DNA from: Nothopassalora personata | Taxonomy: Eukaryota; Ascomycota; Dothideomycetes; Mycosphaerellales; Mycosphaerellaceae | Length of the DNA: 64,000 bases | Reading direction: 5' to 3' | NCBI GenBank assembly: GCA_033816765.1 | Contig: CM066288.1 | Location: forward strand, 4,092,001 to 4,156,000 | Part shown: piece after piece, positions 31,068 to 40,829 of the stretch | Position numbering within the stretch: position 1 is the stretch's first letter | Layout of the letters: the number at the start of each line of letters is the position of its first letter | Program-made: the position numbers and the translations under genes | Notes under the pieces: model-generated | What the model saw: the letters and a program-made list of their open reading frames with translations, nothing else | Databases searched by the model: none | Told to the model about the DNA's origin: nothing

Positions 31068-32923
31068 CTACTGGTCCTCTCCATTCTTGTCCTTGTCGAT
31101 TGCATCTCTCCACTGTCGTCCCCAAACTGTTACGCACCACGTTCCACACGCACCGAGGAAGACGAACAGCGCTGAGATTGTACTGAACCAGCCTACGCCG
31201 ATTGCGTCAACGATGGGGAGCACTGCTGCCGAGCCGGCGGCGCCGAACAGGTAGCGCATGAAGTAGTTACCTGCGACGACTTCGCCGGAGCGTTTTTGCA
31301 TTACGTCGAGACAGTAGGTCTGAGAGGCGTTGTCAGTATCGCGGGTGGTGTTGGTGGGAAATCAGTGATACGTACATTCAACGATGGGAAGCAGAATAAT
31401 TGCGCCACGCCTTGTAGGAACATGGCGACGACAGGGAGTGGGATTCCGCCGACTTCTTTCTCGATGCTCCAGCCGTAGACGATCATGCAAGATGGGATCA
31501 CAATCCCCATGGCGATGAGGCTTGAATGGAGGCGATCCTCGGCGATGCGCTCACCACGCTTGATGATCCATTTCTTGACTACGCGATCTGCCCATTTCCC
31601 GCCGAAGAAGGTGCCGAGCAGGTATCCGCAACCTGGCGCGATGTAGAAGAGGCCTGACTGGAGTGGTGTCGTCAAGCCGAAGCGCGGGTTGAGGACGTAT
31701 CGGATTGGTGTGAGGAGACTGTACATGTTCCAGACAAGTGACGAAGACGCTAGGCCGATGATGATGAGGTTTGGATACTTGAACAGGAAGAGGACCCGTG
31801 CTGGATTGACCCAGGCCCAGAGCTGCTTGGCTTTCTTTGCGCGGCTGAGGCCGACAAGCTCGTCACTCCGTCGTCGGTGGATCGTCTCAGGGAGGAGGAA
31901 GATGACTAGGACGGCGCTGAAGCCGGAGAGGGCTGTCTGTAGCCAGAAGATGTCGCGCCAGGTCACATAGGTGACGATGATGCCGCCGATGAACGGGCCC
32001 ATTGCCGGTCCGATTAGGGTACCTGACATGAACCATCCGTAGGCAGTGCCACGCTCCGTAGGCTTGTAGATATCACCGATGACAGTCCCTCCAATGATCA
32101 AGAAAGCAGTACCTTGGAAGGCCGTCAACATCCGGAAGACGAAGTAGGAGGCCAAGTTAGGTGAAAGCGCGGTGCCAATGCTGAAAGCCGTGAAGGTGAT
32201 GGCAGCGATCGAGAGCGTCCACTTCCTGCCGTAGGTCTGACCTATGGGTCCATAGAAGAGTGGGGAGATTCCCATGAACAGCATGTACAATGCGTTGCTT
32301 ATGTTGAAAATCGTTCCAGTGGTGTTGAAGGTCGCCACTACTTCGGGACTGGCTGCGAGGATGCTTGTCGAGCTAATAGGGGCTAGGAAGGAGCAAAGGC
32401 TCATGATGCAGACGATGAGCATCTTACGTTTTGGGCTGAACTTGTCGTAGACTTCCCAAGTCAGTACAGGCTGTGCAAAAGGGCGAAACAGGTACCGCTG
32501 CTACAGGTCGCTTGCGGATGTAATGCCTTGTACTGTGACAATCACAGGCCACTATGCCACTCGTCTAGCGCCCAGCCATCACAGCTCCTTGGAATTCGCG
32601 CAACAGCAGAGGCTTTGTCTCGCGTCTGAAGTAGCAGCACTCCTAGGTTTATACTTACTTTCATCTCCGGCCTCATAATGTCGGTCATGATCGTGGTGTA
32701 CTATCGCGGCATCGTGCGTTGACACATGTGATTGTGAATGGTGCAGGCTTAGTCCATGGTTTTCTAGATCTGCCTCTGAATATGCTGGACCTTTGTTCGC
32801 CGCTTGGGCATCTTCCCGGTCGTGGTGGTGGTCGTGCTCCTCTATCTTGGAAAGGGTGGATGTCGGCCTTAGTTCAGATTCTTCTTCGACAGCCTCCTCT
32901 GGCTGCTTCTCTTCAGGATCCAT
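31068..32923 (-). CDS. MFS transporter, drug:H+ antiporter (DHA1) type, with His-rich N-terminus
   Basis: Plasma-membrane or vacuolar exporter, probably 12 TM. Three exons: 32659-32923, 31376-32451 and 31068-31319; 530 aa. Intron 1 (207 nt) joins GDE to IYDKFSPKRKMLIV in frame with an AAG acceptor; intron 2 (56 nt) joins FPSLN to TYCLDVMQKR. Family marks include SFLAPISSTSILAASPEV, GPIGQTYGRKW (motif A), RMLTAFQGTAFLIIGGTVI, and motif C-like GTLIGPAMGPFIGG. It resembles the Qdr/Aqr group. Residues 25-80 form a His/Asp/Glu-rich cytosolic segment (IEEHDHHHDRED, VHHDHDRHYEAG). The start is uncertain: the frame stays open 26 codons upstream of ATG 32923 but without another ATG, so an extra 5' exon is possible. 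Confidence 0.82.
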
Positions 32924-34043
32924 TCTTGGCGTGTCCTGCACCAGTTGCAGGGGTGTGAGAGTGGAAGTCTCTGTTTGATCAGTAGGAATCTGCGAAGCCA
33001 AGATATGAAATTATGATATCAAGATCGTTCTGTTAAGAAGGACAGGCAACTGAAGCTCAAGCTGGCCCAACTGTGGTTCGCGTGTCGGCGACTTGTGCAT
33101 AACACGCAGAAGCACTCCGGCAGTAGTCCGTGGACTCACTCCAGATTCCTTGGACTATGGTGTTTCTACCTGTACGGTCATCGCAGTGCATCGTCACTGC
33201 CTGCCGGCATCGGCGAGAAGGGGTGTGGAATGCCTCCATGGTTTCAGTCATTGGCTGTAAGGGAATGCACTAGCATATCAGCTTTACGAAGTGATAGATC
33301 CAGGCGAGATCGGCCCAGCTGTGCGATAATCGGCTCTTGGTATGCCGTCCGTGTTCATAGCTTCAAGTAGCTGCGTGGCGGCGGAAAAGGGTGGATTTCC
33401 GCCTGCCATCTCGGCCAAAGTGAGACGTTGGCCGGTAGCCTCAATTATGATGTCGCGTTGCTTTCCTGCAGACATTCATATCGTTCATCCAAATGCTGTA
33501 CTCTTTTTGGTTGCTGTGTTTCTCGCATGTGTCGCATTGCTTGCGCGCCATGCTTGCTGGAGGCCGCTGCCCATCGACGGCTTGGCCTCGTGGCTCTTCA
33601 CGAGCGTCGGTCAGGGTCGGAACAGACGGATCTTAACATGTTGAACGAACATAGTGTCATTGTGAGGTTGAACACTCCCCTGCTACTACATGTATACTCA
33701 TGTCTTGGCCTGTTCCGTGAATCGTACGTAATCATGGTCTATGCCTGTTCGGTTGCAATGGCGATGCCGAAACTCCGTCTCCCATGCCGCGGTTGCAGGC
33801 GCGAGAGATGGAGAATCCTTGTCACATGAAGATCATGATGTGCACGGCTTGACTCCACTCTTGCACGCGACTTTCACTCATGCCATCATCCATCATACAT
33901 GTCAGCGTGATCATGGTCTCGAGAACGAACCTCGGAGATGCTGTAAGCCGAATGAGCTGAACTGATTGCATCAACGACTCGGGATATTCCTTCTTGCCAT
34001 ATCTTGAAGTGGCCTGATCCGTAGGTACTCCTGCCTGCCCATC
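32924..34043. other. 1.1-kb divergent intergenic region
   Basis: Contains the promoters of the MFS exporter and of the ATG37-like gene. No coding region recognised on either strand. Confidence 0.4.
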
Positions 34044-35150
34044 ATGGCGGACTCTGTAGGTATGGAGATTACTTGTGGCTGGGGAAGAAAGAATGCATCT
34101 TGACAAAGACATCTAGACAGAGTCTTTGGCCACGCCCTTAATACTGTCAACAAGATTAGACCCGGTTCGCAGAAGCCGCCTGGTGCCGACCGACTTGCCC
34201 TCTATGGATTGTACAAGCAGTCTATGGAAGGCGACGTAGCGCATATCGCCGATCGACCATCATCCTCGCCCGGCACGTCCAACGATCAGTTGAAGAAGGA
34301 GCAAGAGCAGTGGGACGCGTGGAAGGCAAATGAAGGGCTGAGCAGGACCGAGGCCAAGAGAAGGTATATTGAAAAGCTCATTTCAACGATGCACAAATAC
34401 GCTTCTACAACGCCTGAAGCACGAGAACTTGTGGAAGAGCTAGAGTTTGTGTGGGATCAGATAAAGAATAACTCGCAACATTCGAGCTCGGAACATTCAT
34501 CGCCCCTGCAGACCATCGAGAGGAGAGACTATATGCAATCTGGTGGCAGCTCGGGTAACAATGGAGGAGTCAGCTCATCCGCAGCTGCCCTCGAGAATAG
34601 TGGCAAGGACAGGAATAAAGGCTTGCGGGTGCTATCGCCGCAGTCGGAGGCCGATGAAGATGAGGCAGCAGAGGACGAGCGGGAAGAATTCGTGGACGCA
34701 CCGATATCGCAGATTGACGAGGCAGATCTCCAAGAAGCATCTGAGCCAGGGAACGACGGCTCGTCTCCAGCTCGATTCGTAGCGCCGCGTCGACCACTAC
34801 CTGCGGCCTCTGACCATCGTTGGAAGAGGCGAATGGAGTCCTCCTTGATCAAGCTAACGACGGAGATCACAGCCTTGCGCGAGCAACTCGAGTCGAGACG
34901 ATGGCTCAACTACCAGCGGAAGCACAGTTGGCTTGGCTGGGTCGCGAGACTGAGTTGGTGGGCTGTTCAACTTGTGGTGGCAGATGCTGTCATACTCTGG
35001 ATCGTGATATTATACATGAGACGGCGGCAAGATCGACGACTGGAGGGCGCTGTCAGAGTACTGCTCGGAGATGCAGTTGCACAGGTGCAGAATCTGGGCA
35101 CGCAAGTAAAGATGCCTGCAATGCCGCGCATAAGGAAGCCGAAAGAGTGA
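34044..35150 (+). CDS. Acyl-CoA-binding membrane protein (ATG37/ACBD5-like)
   Basis: Binds long-chain acyl-CoA at a membrane; Atg37 and ACBD5 sit on peroxisomes and act in pexophagy and contact sites. Two exons, 34044-34059 and 34117-35150 (57-nt GTATGG...TCTAG intron); 349 aa. The 16-nt first exon codes MADSV and joins DRVFGHALNTVNKI. The ACB domain continues with KPPGADRLALYGLYKQSMEG, then EQWDAWKANEGLSRTEAKRR, so the domain spans residues 3-100. A long acidic Ser-rich linker follows (EADEDEAAEDEREEF). A coiled coil precedes one transmembrane helix at about residues 286-306 (AVQLVVADAVILWIVILYM) followed by a basic tail (RRRQDRR). This order is the Atg37 architecture. The tiny first exon is easily missed. 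Confidence 0.85.
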
Positions 35151-35398
35151 GAAAGATGGGCACGTGCTTGACAAGGATTTCGCGAGCTGCGAAGTTCTGC
35201 CCCTACTAATTCCAATGCGACCGCACATTGCAACGCGTGACACCACCGCACAAAAACATCAATGTTGCCACCTTCATCAGTCTGACCAACAGTACCACCA
35301 GATCTCCACGGTGAACCCCACCCTCAACCACATGGCACTCACAACAGCGGCGGCACCACCCTCATCACCTACGAGACGCAGAAAGCCGCTTCTTGTAG

Positions 35399-36206
35399 CT
35401 ACCAAAAGAGCTTCGCCTAGAAATCTGCGGGTACCTGCTGCGACACCACGGCTTCGAGATCGCATCCGATGGTGAAGAGTCAATCCTCGAGATGAGCGAC
35501 GCAGAGGCAGCTACCTCGCGATTCCATCTGCCTACAGGAAGAAGCTTTACCCTCAGATCATTTGTGTCTGCCGGAGCATCTGCGATGAAGCCAACCCTAT
35601 CCTGTACCAGGCCAACTTATGGAGGTTGAGACGATCTCTCATTCATACGTCTTTCCTCGAGATCACGCGCAGAACAGGATTGGTCGATCTTCAACGGCTG
35701 CGCCGATTTCCAAGGGTCACACAGATCGAGCTATTCTTCAATTATATCATCAGACTCGGCGGAGGCAGATTTGGCTCATAGCGTGCTGCTCGCCGCATAT
35801 GTGGGCTTTCAGTCGCACGTCAAGTCCCTCACGATCACCGTGGATGACTGTCTTGACGCGGAAGGCCCACAGGACAGCGAATGCGACGACCTGGAAGTGT
35901 TCACGAAGATGCTCGAGATGTGGTCCATGGAACCACGGCCGTTGGCTTCCTGTAGATTCAAGCTGCAGCAATATGCTAGTAGCATCTCGCAGCACACCTG
36001 GGACGTCAGTACAGAGAACACGCAATGGCCCGATGAAGGAGCCGGAGGGTAGGACATCAAGACGATAACGGGTCTTAACGCTCCAGGTAAGTCTGTAATC
36101 ACGAGGCAGATTCGGCACAGACTGACTTCGTGCAGACGCCGAACACTATCATGCCATACGCGACTTGATGAAGAAGGCATGGGATATGCCTACGCCACCA
36201 GAGTGA
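35399..36206 (+). pseudogene. Degenerate 2EXR/F-box-like gene
   Basis: The region starts after a CTTGTAG acceptor with LPKELRLEICG, the usual opening of 2EXR/F-box-like fungal proteins, and continues with YPQIICVCRSICDEANPILY. To join these two a 2-phase intron from a GTACCT donor to CTACAG is needed, which works. Further on, two lesions appear. Near 35745-35770 the frame shifts by one: IELFFNYIIRLGG runs into a stop, while the neighbouring frame continues ADLAHSVLLAAYVGFQSHV. At about 36051 an in-frame TAG interrupts, with DIKTITGLNAP continuing after it, then a good intron (GTAAGT...GTGCAG) and DAEHYHAIRDLMKKAWDMP. Two independent disabling changes argue for a pseudogene. The 5' exon was not identified. 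Confidence 0.7.
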
Positions 36207-36275
36207 AGGGCTCGAAATGTGATGACAACCCGGAGAGCGAGACGGTGCTGGATTCTCGTTGCCTCTGCTAATCTT

Positions 36276-36891
36276 CTATTCTCCCTCAGGAACTGGTACA
36301 TCAGCGGCATTCATGAGAATGCTGATGTACGAATACATCCCGACATAGTGTATGGAAAGCAGAACACTCTCCTTGCTCCCCAAAGCTTTCACCCACTCAT
36401 CTTATAATTTCTGTGGCAACGGTCCGGGAGTCCCGACCAGGTACTTCGCACAATCATAGGTCACCGCCGCCGCTTCACTCAATCCCTTCGGCTTTTCCTT
36501 CCTCCTAATCGCCTGAATCTGCTCCTCCGACAGTCCTGCTTGCTTCAGAGCCATGTGATGATGCGCATATTGCTCGTAAGCACAATCGAATTTGGCTCCA
36601 GCAGTGAGGATCGCGACTTCCTTGGCGTCGTTGGGAACACTATCGAGGGTGGCGAACTTCTTGAAAACGTTCATCAGGGCTTCGCCAACTTCTTTGGAGG
36701 CTGTGACGATTGGGGAAGGGGCCTATGGGGCCGCCATTGGCGTCGCGGTAGGTCATCAGCGAGCCAGAGGCGATCGAGCCGTCCCCGCCGAAGGTCTTGG
36801 CGGTTATGATTTCGAGTGCTTCGGCGTAGGGCTTGTATTGATCTTCTTGTTGGGAGGCGGGAAGGGGCGGGTAGCGATATTGGTGAGGCAT
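36276..36891 (-). pseudogene. Carboxymuconolactone-decarboxylase-like (AhpD-fold) gene with frameshift and stop
   Basis: The frame from ATG 36891 reads MPHQYRYPPLPASQQEDQYK to LMTYRDANGGPIGPFP. In the CCCC run at 36712-36715 it slips: the next conserved part, IVTASKEVGEALMNVFKKF, is one base out of frame. That second frame continues AILTAGAKFDCAYEQYAHHH and GLSEEQIQAI, the CMD core with its Glu and His, to a TAA at 36402-36404. After the TAA the same frame goes on with DEWVKALGSKESVLLSIHYV and ends NAADVPVPEGE at 36276, matching the normal C-terminus of this family. So the gene has one frameshift and one nonsense codon. An intact version would be about 200 aa. It lies tail-to-tail with the 2EXR pseudogene, 69 bp apart. 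Confidence 0.82.
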
Positions 36892-38201
36892 GTTTATGCC
36901 TCTGGTTTTGGTTTCAGGTTCGAGTGGGTCGTGTATATACTGATCGCCCAACTGGTCGCTCAGCCGAGGAAAAGATTTTGGAGAGTACTGTTCAGAACAT
37001 CGATTGATTATCTGAAGAGCAATGTACCTTACTTCCAGTCAAGGTAGAACCCGAGCGCGAGCTCATTCCGAGGATTGAGCTATGTCATACCTGGGCCATC
37101 ATCAGAACCTAATTATCGCCGGCAGAGCCAGCAGAGCTTCCGGAAGGAGAATCCATGTAATGCTCGAAGCTCGGAATGTACGTTGAAAATGGCTTCGTAG
37201 AGCTTTCACTCGGGTTTCAGCAGTAGCTACCCAATCTGTGGAGTGACAAGAATATTGATAGTAGGTGCCACCTCGCGCGATATAAAGCTCCAGCTAGCAC
37301 GACTTCTAGTGCTTCCATTTTCCACCCAGTCGCCTGAAGCTACTGCCCGTCTGCTCTTCAGCGCTGACGACTGAACATACTGCCCCAAGTGCACTGAGAA
37401 TAATGTCAGATCAACCAAGTAGCCTCCGCTATGCATGTGTGTACAAGTTCTTGCGATGACTTGTTCGTCAGACTCAAATATATCCGGGTTGACCGCTCTG
37501 TCTAGCGCAGCAATCCGTGGAGACACGTGGTGTCCGCGATACTTGACGCAAGCTTCGCCGCGGTCTTTGAATTTGAAAAGCCCCTTTGCGAGGCGTAGAC
37601 CGTCCTTCGCCACGCATAGACCGTCCTTCGCCACGCATAGACCGTCCTTCGCCACGCATAGACCGTCCTTCGCCACGCATAGACCGTCCTTCGCCCAAGT
37701 TGACCATGCACGACCGTGGCGGTGGTATATCAAGTCCAGATCTTTTGAGATAAGACGAGGCGACGTATCAGAGGCACACTTATCTCTCTACAGGCATGGT
37801 CAATTCGTCAATGAATGCGATGTGGATTCCTAGCAAGCCAGCCACAATATATTGCCGTCGGTGTAGCCATCAAGCGGAGCGGTGAACGACCGTCCATATT
37901 GCAAGATGTTGTTTTCAGGCTGCTGAGTCCTTTCTGGAGCAGGTCTTCACGCAAATGGTATCTCGAAGTGAAGTGCCAGTATCTGAGTAGCCAGTATGCA
38001 GCTCTCGACGTTGAATATGGTTGTTGGAGTGAAGATTGGTGCGGGAGGACGAAGAGCAAGTTAGAAACGAGCATGTGATTCTGAAACAACAATGCTTCGG
38101 CCAACCTTCCTCATCGTAAATGGTGAGTCGCATGCAGTCATTCTCGAGCTGTGTTCATCCTCTCTCTGCCACGAACATTGCATTGTGGGCCACACACAAA
38201 C
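36892..38201. other. 1.3-kb intergenic region with a minisatellite
   Basis: No gene recognised. It contains the 21-bp tandem repeat at 37594-37696. Open frames on both strands through that repeat are a by-product of the repeat unit being a multiple of three. Confidence 0.5.
37594..37696. repeat. 21-bp minisatellite, about five copies
   Basis: Tandem units of CATAGACCGTCCTTCGCCAC plus one base repeat nearly perfectly about five times. Copies differ only at the ends (GCGTAGAC at the left, GCCCAAG at the right). The unit length of 21 keeps frames open on both strands. There are no spacers, so it is not a CRISPR array. Confidence 0.93.
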
Positions 38202-40433
38202 ATGGCGGACACAGCTGAGAAGGGCCCGTCGAAGCGCGCTCTCGAGAAGGAGGCGAAGAAGGCTGCGGCGAAAGCAGCGAAAGCAGCAGCGAAAGCTAAC
38301 AACGCTCCCACCGAGAACAAGCCAAAGGAAGCCATTGATCCATTCAGGACGGGCTGGTTAAAGACTGTTTACAATGAGAAGCCAGTCCAGGATGTACAGA
38401 CGCGATTCCCACCAGAACCTAATGGATACCTACATATTGGCCATGCGAAGGCGATTACGGTCAACTTTGGCTTCGCGAAGTCGTATGGAGGGAAGTGCAA
38501 TCTCCGCTTCGACGACACGAACCCGGCCAAGGAGGAGGAAAAGTTCTTCACGAGTATCAAAGATATGGTTAGTTGGCTTGGGTTCGAGCCTGCACGCATC
38601 ACTCACTCCTCCGACGACTTCGATCGACTCTACGAACTGGCAGAAGAGCTTGTTCGCCGTGGCAAGGCATACGTGTGTCACTGTACGGCTGAGGCCGTGA
38701 AAGCTGGAAGAGGCGGCAAAGAGCATGGCCCTCGAAGCGTATGCGAGCACTGGTCGCGCTCACCTGAGAAGAATCTCGAGGAGTTCCGAGCGATGAGAGA
38801 CAACAAGTACGAGGCTGGTACAGCAGTTCTGCGCATGAAGCAGTACCTTGGAACAAAGCCGGAAGAATACGAGGCGAGGGAGGATGACACGCCAGAGGTC
38901 AAAAAAGAGAAGGCCAAGCTAAAAGCGCTGGCGGACAACCCTGCCCTATGGGACGTGGCTGCATACCGAATCAAGAAGGAGAACTACCACCACAGGACCG
39001 GCGACAAGTGGAGGATATACCCTACCTACGAGTTCACCCACTGTCTCTGCGATTCCTTTGAAGGCATCACGCACAGTCTATGTACTGTCGAGTTCGAGAC
39101 TCTGCGTCCTGCATACAACTGGCTGCTCGAGGCACTAGATCACAAGCTACCTGGAAGCGACGAGAAGGGACCAATGCAGAGAGAGTACGGCAGACTGAAT
39201 GTGGAAGGTACGATCCTCTCGAAGCGGAGGATTGCAATGCTCGTTAACGGCACGACAATCGGAGACGACAAGCCCGACCCCGTCGACGAAGCTGCCGATG
39301 GTGTGGACGAGATCAAGCTTGAAGAGGAAGGTGATGAGGAACCGGAAACGACGGCCGAAGCATCCAAAGCTGTGACAAACGGCGCTGGCAAGAAGATTCC
39401 ACCTGTCGTCCGTGACTGGAACGATCCGCGCCTCTTCACGCTCGTAGCGCTTCGACGACGTGGTGTGCCGCCAGGCGCACTAAAGAAGTTTGTGCTAGAT
39501 CTAGGTGTGACCAAGGCGAATGCGAACACCATGACACACAGTCTCGATTCGACGATTCGAACATATCTCGAACGTACGGTGCCTCGACTCATGCTTGTTC
39601 TGGACCCAATCAAGGTGGTTATTGATGACTTGCCGGACGACTATCTCGAGGAGCGAGAGGTTCCTTTCGATCCCAAGGATGCTGAGAAGGGAACTCACAA
39701 GGTGCCATTTACGAAGACAATCTACATCGACCGGGACGACTTCCGGGAAGTAGATGACCCAGACTTTTTCAGGCTTTCACCAGGTACGTATTGCATTGTG
39801 TTGAGTGGTTTAGACAGTGTAGCAAGTGTGGGGGAAGCGCGTCGTGCAGTGCCGTAACTCTGCGCTCACAATGTCATCTGAGGTCCTGCCACGAGCTTAT
39901 AGATCATGACTGACATCCTTTTCTTTTTAGGCCAGAGTGTCGGTCTGCTCAACGCCGAGTTCCCCCTCAAATGCGTCTCCTTCACCAAAGACGAAAAGAC
40001 TGGTAAAGTGGACGAGATCCACGCCGCATATGGCAAAGAAGTCAAGCCTGGGAAGGCTCGTATCCACTGGGTAGGCGAGAGTGCCTCACACAAGTCGCCA
40101 ATCAAGGCAGAATGCCGCATCTTCAACCCACTATTCAGGACCAGCAAGCCAAACGAGCTGGATTGGAAGAATGGAGGCTACTACAACGACGTTAACCCAG
40201 AGAGCGAGGTGATCTACACCAATGCCATGGTCGAGTGTGGTTTCCTTGAGATCAAGGCAAAGGCTCCTTGGCCGAAGACGGAAGGCGAGTCGGACTCACG
40301 CACTGCCGACAAGAGCAGTGTACGGTTTCAGGGATTGCGGACCGCTTTCTTTGCTGAGGATAGCGATTCCACAGAGGATAAGGTGATTCTCAACCGCATC
40401 GTCAGTCTGAAGGAGGATACCGGAAAGAAGTGA
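38202..40433 (+). CDS. Glutaminyl-tRNA synthetase, cytosolic
   Basis: Class I synthetase charging tRNA-Gln. Two exons, 38202-39783 and 39931-40433, with a 147-nt intron (GTACGT...TTTTTAG); 694 aa. The start ATG at 38202 precedes a Lys/Ala-rich basic tail ([20 protein letters not shown]) typical of eukaryotic synthetase tRNA-binding extensions. The HIGH motif is in [20 protein letters not shown] (about residue 77), and the KMSKS-type loop is ILSKRRI (about residue 338). GlnRS rather than GluRS is indicated by the HIGH context and by [18 protein letters not shown]. The C-terminal beta-barrel anticodon domain starts about residue 470 and crosses the intron (LSPG then [14 protein letters not shown]). 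An acidic insert ([16 protein letters not shown]) lies near residue 395. Confidence 0.95.
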
Positions 40434-40829
40434 GGCAGTGATAGACGCAAGTGAGAGGGTTTAGCGAGGCGTGTGGTGTCAAGCTTTGCTGTATGAATGC
40501 ATGACAGATGTGCCGAACAGATACCAATTTCGAGAGCTTCATGTGAAGCTATAGCACTGGATCGACAGTGCGCTGATCAAAGAGTACTGAAAGTCTTACG
40601 CATCTTGCATCTTCCCTACATCCATCCGTAAGTGCCCGGGAGAACGATGACCCGAGCCAGCGGCATGTGGGGCGGCGTCACAAGCACGAGCACGGCACGG
40701 GCATCACTTCCGTCGATCTTGCCTCAGGCCCTCAGTAGCATCGTTACGGCAACAGCGTTTTGCGCCTTGGCTCTTCGCAGACATGATGGGGTGGGAGAGC
40801 GTCGATGAACCGAGACTCTAAACATAGGC
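40434..40829. other. Intergenic region
   Basis: About 400 bp with the GlnRS 3' region and the promoter of the FYVE gene. Nothing else recognised. Confidence 0.4.

Noticed and set aside
34529..34909. 126-codon minus-strand frame rich in Ser
   Set aside because: It is the complement of the acidic Ser-rich linker of the ATG37-like gene.
37594..37696. CRISPR-like direct repeats
   Set aside because: Units are directly contiguous with no spacers, and the DNA is eukaryotic.
37227..37733. 168-codon minus-strand frame through the minisatellite
   Set aside because: Its repeats exist only because the 21-bp unit is divisible by three; the flanks look non-coding.
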